A stretch of DNA of 5,256 nucleotides from an uncultured Actinomycetes bacterium (GTDB taxonomy: Bacteria; Actinomycetota; Acidimicrobiia; IMCC26256; PALSA-555). The stretch is from contig CALEYV010000011.1 of NCBI GenBank assembly GCA_937927875.1, forward strand, positions 1 to 5,256, in the 5' to 3' direction. The translations under genes and the position numbers were made by a program. Below the pieces are notes generated by a model. That model was not told the DNA's origin and ran no database searches. It saw only the letters and a list, made by a program, of their open reading frames with translations. Positions 1 to 4,894 of this stretch are shown here, piece by piece. Within the stretch, counting starts at the first letter, position 1. The number at the start of each line of letters is the position of its first letter.

Positions 1-435
1 GAGGAGGCGCCGGCCGTGACCCGGCTCCTCGTGATGACCCAGCGGGAGGTCGGCGAGCGGCTGGCAGCCGAGGCGGGCGGCCGCGGCTACGGCGCGGTCT
101 CGGTGAAGGTGGCGTACTACGCGGAGGCCCGCGTCGTCGGCGCGGTGCCGCGCACGGTCTTCGTGCCGGCGCCGCGCGTCGACTCGGTCCTGGTCCGGCT
201 GGACCGGCACCCCACCGCGCCGGTGGCGGTGCCGAGCCCCGAGGCGCTCTTCGCGCTGGTCCGGTCCGGGTTCGCCCACCGCCGCCAGATGCTGCGACGC
301 ACGCTGCGGCCCCGGCTCGGCGCGCGCACCGAGGCGACGCTCGAGCAGGCCGGCATTGCCCCGTCGGCGCGCGCGGAGTCGCTCACGCTCGACGACTGGG
401 CCCGCCTGGCCCGAACCGCGGACGCCAGCGCGTGA
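1..435 (+). CDS. rsmA: 16S rRNA (adenine1518-N6/adenine1519-N6)-dimethyltransferase RsmA (KsgA), C-terminal part
   Basis: The gene is open from base 1, so its start and the SAM-binding Rossmann core lie outside the window; 144 residues and the stop are present. RsmA transfers four methyl groups from SAM to two adjacent adenines in the helix 45 loop of 16S rRNA, late in 30S assembly. Visible family signatures, numbered from base 1, are MTQREVGERL (about 12-21), YGAVSVKVAYYA, the segment FVPAPRVDSVLVRL (about 54-67), and the helical C-terminal domain with GFAHRRQMLRRTL and RAESLTLDDWARLA. The PAPRVDS and HRRQML-type blocks are typical of KsgA/Dim1 and distinguish it from Erm resistance methylases, whose C-terminal domains lack them. 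The TGA stop overlaps the GTG start of ispE by 4 bases, indicating one operon. The pairing rsmA-ispE is common in actinobacteria. Confidence 0.95.
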   Translation, partial: EEAPAVTRLLVMTQREVGERLAAEAGGRGYGAVSVKVAYYAEARVVGAVPRTVFVPAPRVDSVLVRLDRHPTAPVAVPSPEALFALVRSGFAHRRQMLRRTLRPRLGARTEATLEQAGIAPSARAESLTLDDWARLARTADASA

Positions 436-1349
436 ACGAGCTCACCGAGACCAGTCGCCTCCGGCGCGTGCGCGCCACCGCGCACGCCAAGCTCACCCTC
501 AGCCTGGCGGTCTACGACCGGCGCACGGACGGCTACCACGACATCGAGGGCCTGGCGGTCTCGATCGGGGACCCGTACGACCTGGTGGCGGTCGAGGCGG
601 TGCCGCACCCGGGCGGGGTCAGCCTCGAGGTGTCCGGCCCCGCGACCGACCGCGTCCCGAACGGCCCCGAGAACCTCGCCGCGCGGGCCGGCGAGGACCT
701 GCTCATCCACGCCGGGCGGTCGGGTCACGGGGTTCGCATGCAGCTGCGCAAGGGCATCCCCGCCGGCTCGGGGCTCGGGGGCGGGTCGGCCGACGCGGCC
801 GCGGCCCTGGCCGCGGTGCGGCGCCTCCTCGTGGTCGACGTCGACGACGACGGGCTGGCCGCGCTCGCGGCCGGCGTCGGCTCGGACGTCCCCTTCTGTC
901 TCCGGGGTGGCGCCGCGTGGATGCGCGGACGCGGCGAGCAGCTCGAGCCGGTGCGGCTCGCGGCCGCGCTCCCGGTGGTGGTCGTGCTGCCACCGCTGTT
1001 CGTGTCGACCCCGGCCGCCTACGCGGCGTGGGACGACCTGGGCGGTCCGGTCGCGCGTCGCCGGATCCCGGCGCCGGAAGCGGTCGAGCAGCTGGTGCCC
1101 GAGCTCGCCAACGACCTCGAGGCGGCCGCCGAAGCAGTCGAGCCCCGCCTGGCCGCGTTCCGCGCCGACCTCGAGGAGGTGGCCGGGCTGCCGGCCATCC
1201 TCGCCGGGAGCGGCTCGGCGTACGCGGTGCTGCCCAAGACCGGCACCGCGTCCGAGGCTTCGACGCTGGCCCGTCGGATCCGGAGCCGGCTGCGGGTCCC
1301 GGTCGTCGACACGGCGGCGGTGCCGCACGGGGTGCGGCTCTCGGCCTGA
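432..1349 (+). CDS. ispE: 4-diphosphocytidyl-2-C-methyl-D-erythritol kinase IspE
   Basis: IspE phosphorylates the 2-hydroxyl of CDP-methylerythritol with ATP, a step of the cytosolic MEP pathway to isopentenyl diphosphate. The product is 305 residues, close to the family norm. It is a GHMP kinase. The N-terminal substrate motif AHAKLTLSLAVYDRRTDGYH (17-36) contains Lys20, Tyr35 and His36. The glycine-rich ATP loop is PAGSGLGGGSADAAAAL (110-126). GSDVPFCL (150-157) contains the presumed catalytic Asp152. NDL lies at 227-229, and the C-terminal GHMP glycine motif AGSGSA at 258-263. Most homologues have Asn two residues after the catalytic Lys (AKLN or AKIN); here it is Thr22. The GTG at 432 was chosen because it gives a GTGA overlap with the rsmA stop, which favours translational coupling; there is no clear Shine-Dalgarno. 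A GTG 12 codons further in is a weaker alternative. The gene ends 5 bases before a strong hairpin. Confidence 0.95.
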   Translation: MNELTETSRLRRVRATAHAKLTLSLAVYDRRTDGYHDIEGLAVSIGDPYDLVAVEAVPHPGGVSLEVSGPATDRVPNGPENLAARAGEDLLIHAGRSGHGVRMQLRKGIPAGSGLGGGSADAAAALAAVRRLLVVDVDDDGLAALAAGVGSDVPFCLRGGAAWMRGRGEQLEPVRLAAALPVVVVLPPLFVSTPAAYAAWDDLGGPVARRRIPAPEAVEQLVPELANDLEAAAEAVEPRLAAFRADLEEVAGLPAILAGSGSAYAVLPKTGTASEASTLARRIRSRLRVPVVDTAAVPHGVRLSA

Positions 1350-1354
1350 CGCGT

Positions 1355-1380
1355 CTCGGCCGCCCCGGGGGGCGGCCGAG
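1355..1380. terminator. GC-rich hairpin between convergent ispE and bS22 genes, likely bidirectional terminator
   Basis: CTCGGCCGCC (1355-1364) is the exact inverted complement of GGCGGCCGAG (1371-1380), giving a 10-bp stem with a 6-base loop (11 bp if C1365 and G1370 pair). It lies 5 bases after the ispE TGA and 3 bases before the stop of the minus-strand gene, so one symmetric structure fits the ends of both convergent genes. Neither side has a U-tract. High-GC actinobacteria often show such U-less hairpins, but their efficiency as intrinsic terminators is variable, so termination is inferred. Confidence 0.7.
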
Positions 1381-1383
1381 TCC

Positions 1384-1485
1384 CTAGCGACCCTGCTGGC
1401 GGCGCTGCCAGCGGGTCTTCTTCAACAGCTTCTTGTGCTTCTTCTTGCGCATGCGCTTGCGGCGCTTCTTGATCAGCGATCCCAT
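1384..1485 (-). CDS. small ribosomal subunit protein of the bS22 / AURKAIP1-COX24 (mS38) family
   Basis: This 33-residue protein starts MGSLIKKRRKRM and ends in TRWQRRQQGR. Eighteen residues are Lys or Arg, with a helix-like basic core KKKHKKLLKK. It matches the pattern of the short actinobacterial AURKAIP1/COX24-domain proteins (MGSxIKKRRKRMxKKKHxKLLxxTRxQRR). In mycobacteria this protein was found by cryo-EM as 30S protein bS22, related to the C-terminus of mitochondrial mS38. It presumably sits buried in 16S rRNA near the decoding region. The ATG (complement of 1483-1485) gives exactly the family length. No Shine-Dalgarno precedes it, and a TACGGT box (complement of 1496-1501) could give a nearly leaderless mRNA. 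A longer in-frame reading exists upstream, but it is antisense to glmU and the tRNA and is not real. The gene converges on ispE and diverges from tRNA-Gln. Family assignment is strong; ribosome binding here is by homology. Confidence 0.9.
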   Translation of the reverse strand: MGSLIKKRRKRMRKKKHKKLLKKTRWQRRQQGR

Positions 1486-1528
1486 GACTGCGAGCACCGT
1501 ACCCGGGGACGCGGCCCGAGGCACATCA

Positions 1529-1542
1529 CCCACCGCGGTGGG
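1529..1542. promoter_or_regulatory. perfect 14-bp palindrome in the divergent control region, possible operator
   Basis: CCCACCGCGGTGGG reads identically on both strands. It sits in the 91-base gap between the start of the minus-strand bS22 gene (1485) and tRNA-Gln (1577), about 44 bases upstream of the former and 34 upstream of the latter. This is where a dimeric regulator acting on both promoters could bind. A weaker inverted repeat, GCCGG-TGC-CCGGC (1543-1555), follows directly. In DNA this GC-rich some palindromes arise by chance, and no regulator is identified. The remainder of the gap holds only weak promoter-like boxes, including TACGGT on the minus strand (1496-1501), which lacks a convincing -35. 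Confidence 0.3.
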
Positions 1543-1557
1543 GCCGGTGCCCGGCGC

Positions 1558-1563
1558 TAGGTT
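1558..1563 (+). promoter_or_regulatory. possible -10 box of the tRNA-Gln (and glmU) promoter
   Basis: TAGGTT fits the actinobacterial TAnnnT pattern and lies 13 bases before the mature 5' end of tRNA-Gln, so a transcript would begin around 1570 with a short 5' leader for RNase P to remove. No convincing -35 hexamer is seen 16-18 bases upstream, where the sequence is GC-rich and near the palindrome. The call rests on position and a loose consensus only. Confidence 0.3.
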
Positions 1564-1576
1564 GGATTCCGACGTG

Positions 1577-1647
1577 TCGGGGGTGGTGTAACGGCAGCAC
1601 GGGGTCCTTTGGAGTCCCAAGTCGAGGTTCGAAACCTCGCCCCCGAG
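1577..1647 (+). tRNA. tRNA-Gln (anticodon TTG)
   Basis: The cloverleaf folds by hand. The acceptor stem TCGGGGG (1577-1583) pairs fully with CCCCCGA (1640-1646). The D arm is GTGT-AACGGCA-GCAC (1586-1600). The anticodon stem GGGTC/GTCCC encloses the loop CTTTGGA (1607-1613), with anticodon TTG at 1609-1611. The variable loop is AAGT, and the T arm is CGAGG-TTCGAAA-CCTCG (1623-1639). The weak U1-A72 pair and the G73 discriminator (1647) are classic identity elements of glutamine tRNA. CCA is not encoded (CGA follows), so a CCA-adding enzyme is needed. The anticodon stem has a T-T mismatch at pair 30-40. With anticodon UUG it reads CAA and, by wobble, CAG. Only 45 bases separate it from glmU, without a visible terminator, so glmU may be read from the same transcript. 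The linkage tRNA-Gln to glmU is common in actinobacteria. Confidence 0.96.
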
Positions 1648-1666
1648 CGACGCCGTCCCCGCTTGA

Positions 1667-1696
1667 ATGGCCGTGATGAGGCACTGGAGGAGGTGA
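1667..1696 (+). other. possible 9-codon leader ORF ahead of glmU
   Basis: An ATG-started frame encodes MAVMRHWRR and ends in TGA at 1694-1696, overlapping the glmU GTG (1693-1695) as GTGA. Its last two sense codons are AGG AGG and form part of the purine run GGAGGAG, which is the only Shine-Dalgarno-like element near glmU. Ribosomes finishing this frame would be placed on the glmU start, so it could serve translational coupling. It has no ribosome binding site of its own, and a 9-codon frame can easily arise by chance. Confidence 0.2.
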
Positions 1697-3120
1697 CCGA
1701 GCTGGCCTACCGACCGCTCGCCGCCGTCGTCCTCGCGGCCGGCGAGGGCACCCGCATGCGCTCGGCGACGCCGAAGGTGCTCCACCCGCTGTGCGGGCGA
1801 CCGATGATCCTCCACGTCCTGGACCGGCTCGTCGAGCTGCCGCTGGCCCGCATCGTGATCGTGGTGGGGCACGGCGCGGAGTCGGTCACCAAGACGGTCC
1901 AGGAGCAGCTCGCCACCGAGACGCCGGTCGAGTTCGTCGAGCAGCGCCGGCAGCGGGGGACCGGCGACGCGGCGAGCGTCGGCCTGGCCGGCTCCGGCTT
2001 CGACCTCGACGGGGAGGACGACGTGCTCGTCCTCACCGGCGACACGCCGCTGCTGCGGGCCGAGACGCTCGCGGCCCTCGCCACCGAGCACCGCCTCACC
2101 GACGCCGCGGCGACGGTGCTCACCGCCGACCTCGACGACCCGTTCGGCTACGGGCGGGTCATCCGCGACGAGCGGGGCGGCGTCGAGCGGATCGTCGAGC
2201 AGCCCGACGCCAACGACGCCGAGCTCGCCATCACCGAGGTGAACTCGTCGATCTACTGCTTCCGGCGGGGCCTGCTCGCGCCCGCGCTGCGGCGCCTCGA
2301 CCCCGAGAACGTCCAGGGCGAGTACTACCTGACCGACGTCGTCGAGGTGCTGCGCAGTGCCGGGCACCTCGTCGTCGCCGCCCAGGCCGACGACCCCACC
2401 GAGATCCTCGGCGTCAACGACCGGGCCCAGCTCGCCACCGCGGAGACGATCCTGCGGGCCCGCATCAACCGGCGGTGGATGCGCGAGGGCGTGTCGATGA
2501 CCGACCCCGAGCACACCTACGTCGACGCCTCGGTCGAGCTCGAGCCCGAGGTGGCGCTCCTGCCGGGCACGATCCTCGAGGGCCGCACCGTCATCGGGGC
2601 CCGGTCGGTGATCGGCCCCCACTGCCGGCTCGTCGACACCATCGTCGGCGACGGCACCGCCATCGAGCACACCGTCGCCAAGGAGGCCGAGATCGGCGAC
2701 GGGGTGACGATCGGGCCGTGGGTGTCGCTGCGTCCCGGCACCCGCATCGCGGCGGGTGCGCACGTCGGCACCTTCGTCGAGACCAAGAACGCCGAGATCG
2801 GCGAGGGCGCCAAGGTGCCGCACCTCGCCTACGTCGGTGACGCCGAGATCGGCCCCGGCGCCAACATCGGCGCCGGCACCATCACCGCCAACTACGACGG
2901 GCGCGCCAAGCACCGGACGAAGGTCGGACGCGACGCGCGCATCGGCTCGAACAACGTGCTGGTCGCCCCGGTCGAGGTCGGCGACGGCGCGTACACCGGC
3001 GCCGGCGCGGTGGTGTCACGCGACGTCCCGCCGGGCGCGCTCGCCAAGGGCGTCCCGGCCCGGATCGAGGAGGGGTGGGTCAAGGCGAAGCGGACCGACG
3101 ACGAGGACGAGGAGCCGTGA
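1693..3120 (+). CDS. glmU: bifunctional GlmU: glucosamine-1-phosphate N-acetyltransferase / UDP-N-acetylglucosamine pyrophosphorylase
   Basis: GlmU acetylates glucosamine-1-phosphate with acetyl-CoA and then uridylylates the product with UTP, giving UDP-GlcNAc for peptidoglycan in the cytosol. The 475-residue length is normal. The N-terminal Rossmann-like uridyltransferase domain (about 8-250) shows LAAGEGTRM (14-22) with Lys28, the QRGTGDA loop (87-93), LTGDTPL with Asp117, GYGR (152-155), NSSIYCF (184-190), GEYYLTD (209-215) and VND (241-243). The C-terminal left-handed beta-helix (about 270-455) shows hexapeptide repeats, Arg347 in RPGT, Lys365, the catalytic His377 in HLAYVGD, and NIGAGTITANYDG (391-403). 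The tail KAKRTDDEDEEP is charged. The GTG at 1693 leaves seven residues before the first strand. The purine run GGAGGAG (1686-1692) directly abuts it, closer than ideal. An in-frame TTG at 1663 is the alternative; the TTG at 1609 lies inside the tRNA and is implausible. The stop overlaps the prs start by 4 bases. Confidence 0.96.
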   Translation: MTELAYRPLAAVVLAAGEGTRMRSATPKVLHPLCGRPMILHVLDRLVELPLARIVIVVGHGAESVTKTVQEQLATETPVEFVEQRRQRGTGDAASVGLAGSGFDLDGEDDVLVLTGDTPLLRAETLAALATEHRLTDAAATVLTADLDDPFGYGRVIRDERGGVERIVEQPDANDAELAITEVNSSIYCFRRGLLAPALRRLDPENVQGEYYLTDVVEVLRSAGHLVVAAQADDPTEILGVNDRAQLATAETILRARINRRWMREGVSMTDPEHTYVDASVELEPEVALLPGTILEGRTVIGARSVIGPHCRLVDTIVGDGTAIEHTVAKEAEIGDGVTIGPWVSLRPGTRIAAGAHVGTFVETKNAEIGEGAKVPHLAYVGDAEIGPGANIGAGTITANYDGRAKHRTKVGRDARIGSNNVLVAPVEVGDGAYTGAGAVVSRDVPPGALAKGVPARIEEGWVKAKRTDDEDEEP

Positions 3121-4109
3121 GCCCGCTCGAGATCGCCCAGAAGAAGCGGCTCATGGTGTTCGCGGGGCGGGGCAACCAGGAGCTCTCGACCGAGATCTCC
3201 GAGTGCCTGCACGTCCCGCTCGGCACCGTCGCGCTGTCCAACTTCGCCAACGGCGAGCTCTACTGCCGGTTCGGGGAGAGCGTCCGCGGCTCGGACGTGT
3301 TCATCATCCAGAGCCACTGCGACCCGATCAACGACCGGATCATGGAGCAGCTGATCATGGCCGACGCCGCCAAGCGGGCGTCGGCCAAGCGCATCACCGC
3401 CGTCTGCCCCTTCTACGCGTACGCGCGCCAGGACCGGAAGGCCGAGGGCCGGGAGCCGATCACGGCCCGGCTGCTCGCCGACCTGCTGAGCGTGGCCGGC
3501 TGTGACCGGGTCGTCACCGTCGACCTGCACACCGGCCAGATCCAGGGTTTCTTCGACAAGCCGGTCGACCACCTCACCGCGGTGCCGATCCTCGCCGACC
3601 ACCTGGCCCGGGCCGTGAGCGGCGACGTCACCGTCGTGTCCCCCGACGCCGGCGGCGGCAAGCTCGCCCACCGGTTCGTGAACCAGCTCGCCGAGCGCAA
3701 GATCGACGCCGAGATCGCGTTCATCGACAAGCGCCGGCCGAAGGGCACCCACAACGTCGCGGAGGCGGTCGAGGTCGTCGGCGACGTCGACGGCCGCACC
3801 TGCGTGCTCGTCGACGACATGATCGACACCGCCGGCACCATCACCGCGGCCGCCGACCTGCTCCACGACCGGGGCGCGACCAACGTCGTCGTCGCGACCA
3901 CCCACGGCGTGCTCTCCGGCCCGGCCGTCGACCGGCTCAAGAACGCGCCGATCGGCGAGGTGGTGGTGACGAACACCCTCCCGATCCCCGACGAGAAGCG
4001 CTGGGACGCCCTCACCGTGCTCTCGGTGGCGCCGATCATCGCCGAGGCCCTCGACGCCGTGTTCGAGGACTCGAGCGTGAGCGAGATCTTCGCCGGCGAC
4101 AACGTCTGA
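3117..4109 (+). CDS. prs: ribose-phosphate diphosphokinase (PRPP synthetase), class I
   Basis: The enzyme transfers diphosphate from ATP to ribose-5-phosphate, giving PRPP for purine, pyrimidine, NAD, histidine and tryptophan synthesis; in actinobacteria PRPP also feeds decaprenyl-phosphoarabinose in some lineages. The product is 330 residues. Motifs in order are LMVFAGRGNQEL (12-23), LSNFANGE (40-47), CPFYAYARQDRK (97-108) at the ATP site, VDLHTGQIQGFFD (135-147) with His138, SPDAGGGKLA (175-184), the flexible catalytic loop IDKRRPKGTHN (203-213) with Lys205 and Arg206, and the PRPP-binding loop VLVDDMIDTAGT (230-241). These are the class I, phosphate-activated features. The GTG at 3117 overlaps the glmU TGA as GTGA, so translation is probably coupled. 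GAGGA at 3103-3107 is a plausible Shine-Dalgarno. The pairing glmU-prs is conserved in many bacteria. A hairpin follows one base after the stop. Confidence 0.97.
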   Translation: MSPLEIAQKKRLMVFAGRGNQELSTEISECLHVPLGTVALSNFANGELYCRFGESVRGSDVFIIQSHCDPINDRIMEQLIMADAAKRASAKRITAVCPFYAYARQDRKAEGREPITARLLADLLSVAGCDRVVTVDLHTGQIQGFFDKPVDHLTAVPILADHLARAVSGDVTVVSPDAGGGKLAHRFVNQLAERKIDAEIAFIDKRRPKGTHNVAEAVEVVGDVDGRTCVLVDDMIDTAGTITAAADLLHDRGATNVVVATTHGVLSGPAVDRLKNAPIGEVVVTNTLPIPDEKRWDALTVLSVAPIIAEALDAVFEDSSVSEIFAGDNV

Positions 4110-4110
4110 G

Positions 4111-4129
4111 CGCGGGCCCGGCGCCCGCG
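4111..4129 (+). terminator. hairpin after prs, possible terminator
   Basis: CGCGGGC (4111-4117) and GCCCGCG (4123-4129) form a perfect 7-bp stem around the loop CCGGC, one base after the prs stop. Only a short TTT (4137-4139) follows, so it is not a textbook U-tract terminator. Its position before a candidate promoter for rplY supports a transcription-unit boundary here, possibly a leaky one. Confidence 0.45.
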
Positions 4130-4137
4130 ACGGTGGT

Positions 4138-4167
4138 TTGGCCCGCCGCGCGCCCGCCGACCACAAT
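4138..4167 (+). promoter_or_regulatory. candidate sigma-70-type promoter for rplY-pth
   Basis: TTGGCC (4138-4143) and CACAAT (4162-4167) each match 4 of 6 bases of the -35 and -10 consensus and are spaced 18 bases apart. Transcription would start near 4174 and leave a leader of about 28 bases before the rplY ATG. This is one of the few less GC-rich stretches in the window and follows the post-prs hairpin. The call is by eye. Confidence 0.4.
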
Positions 4168-4201
4168 GGACGGTCCCCACGCCAGATCGGAAGTCTCCAC
4201 C

Positions 4202-4891
4202 ATGCCCGAGGAGAACGTCCTCACCGCCGAGCCGCGAGCCGAGCGGGGCTCCCGCCCCGCCGGACGGCTCCGCCGGGGCGGGCTCGTCCCCGCCGTCGTC
4301 TACGGGCTCGGCGGCGACACCGTCGCGGTGAAGGTCCCGTCCCGCGAGCTCGGCCACCTGCTCGCCCAGGGCGCCAACACCCTGATCACCCTGAAGCTCG
4401 ACGGCGGCGAGCAGCTCACCCTGGCCCGCCAGGTGCAGCGCCACCCGACCCGGGGCGACCTCGTCCACGTCGACTTCATCCGGGTCCGCACCGACGTCGC
4501 CGTCGCGGCCGAGGTCCCGGTCCACCTGCTCGGCGAGCCGGAGGGCGTGCGCAACGGCGGCCTCCTCGAGCAGCTCGTCTTCGGCCTGCCCATCGAGGCC
4601 CGGCCCCAGGACATCCCGGGCTCGATCGAGGCCGACGTGGCCGCGCTCGAGATCGGCGACCAGATCCGCCTCTCCGACCTGGCGATCCCGCCCGGCGTCG
4701 CGCCCACCCTCGAGCCCGACGCGCTCATCGCCCAGGTCGTGGCGCCGCGCGTCACCGCCGAGGAGGAGGAAGCCGAGGCCGCCGAGGGCGAGGCCGCCGA
4801 GGGCGAGGTGCCGGAGGGCGAGGCCGCCGAGGGCGCCGAAGCCGGGGCCCCCGAGGGCGAGGCGCCGAGCGGCGAGGGCGGCGGGGAGTAG
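4202..4891 (+). CDS. rplY: 50S ribosomal protein bL25, CTC/TL5 type
   Basis: This protein binds 5S rRNA in the central protuberance of the 50S subunit. Its 229 residues make it the long CTC form (general stress protein CTC in Bacillus, TL5 in Thermus), not the roughly 95-residue E. coli form. The N-terminal L25 domain (about 5-94) shows RPAGRLRRGGLVPAVVYG (18-35), where RxxGxxPAVVYG is the family signature, and HPTRGDLVHVDF (81-92). The TL5 C-terminal beta domain (about 98-183) shows VPVHLLGEPEGVRNGGLLEQ. Residues 187-229 form a low-complexity acidic tail of EAAEG-like pentapeptides, probably disordered. The ATG at 4202 is preceded by GGAAG (4189-4193) at 8 bases. An in-frame ATG at 4166 overlaps the candidate -10 box, and its added residues do not look like L25. 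pth follows after 3 bases, as in many actinobacteria; both products deal with translation. Confidence 0.96.
   Translation: MPEENVLTAEPRAERGSRPAGRLRRGGLVPAVVYGLGGDTVAVKVPSRELGHLLAQGANTLITLKLDGGEQLTLARQVQRHPTRGDLVHVDFIRVRTDVAVAAEVPVHLLGEPEGVRNGGLLEQLVFGLPIEARPQDIPGSIEADVAALEIGDQIRLSDLAIPPGVAPTLEPDALIAQVVAPRVTAEEEEAEAAEGEAAEGEVPEGEAAEGAEAGAPEGEAPSGEGGGE
4775..4834 (+). repeat. four tandem 15-bp repeats in the 3' end of rplY
   Basis: The unit GAGGCCGCCGAGGGC occurs exactly at 4775-4789, 4790-4804 and 4820-4834, with a diverged copy at 4805-4819. It encodes EAAEG, EAAEG, EVPEG, EAAEG. Degenerate pieces continue to the stop (for example PEGEA near 4850). Because the unit is a multiple of three, copy-number change keeps the frame and only changes tail length, so slippage is a likely origin. 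Confidence 0.85.
4885..4888 (+). promoter_or_regulatory. Shine-Dalgarno for pth
   Basis: GGAG, within GGGGAG at the very end of rplY, lies 6 bases before the GTG at 4895. This spacing favours that GTG over the later in-frame GTG at 4952, which begins inside the conserved first beta strand and has no comparable site. Confidence 0.55.
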
Positions 4892-4894
4892 CCC

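Noticed and set aside
117..1328. Minus-strand frame of 403 codons across rsmA and ispE
   Set aside because: Arginine-rich shadow sequence with no domain signature; both plus-strand genes are intact.
1543..1555. Inverted repeat GCCGG-TGC-CCGGC next to the main palindrome
   Set aside because: Five-base GC arms are expected often by chance at this composition, and a 3-base loop with no context gives no reason to call it separately.
1609..1692. Earlier in-frame TTG starts for glmU (1609 and 1663)
   Set aside because: The 1609 start lies in the tRNA anticodon and cannot be a sensible start. The 1663 start has no ribosome binding site and adds residues unlike GlmU, though it is not fully excluded.
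1486..2913. Upstream extension of the bS22 reading frame on the minus strand
   Set aside because: It would run antisense through tRNA-Gln and a third of glmU, and bS22-family proteins are about 33 residues. Only the terminal part is real.
2892..4166. Long open frame on the minus strand, 424 codons, antisense to glmU and prs
   Set aside because: Its translation is low-complexity in R, G, A, V, D and E, as expected from the reverse of a GC-biased codon pattern. The plus strand carries complete conserved enzymes here.
4166..4201. Upstream ATG start for rplY at 4166
   Set aside because: It overlaps the likely -10 box, lacks a ribosome binding site, and adds residues outside the L25 family; the ATG at 4202 has GGAAG at suitable spacing.
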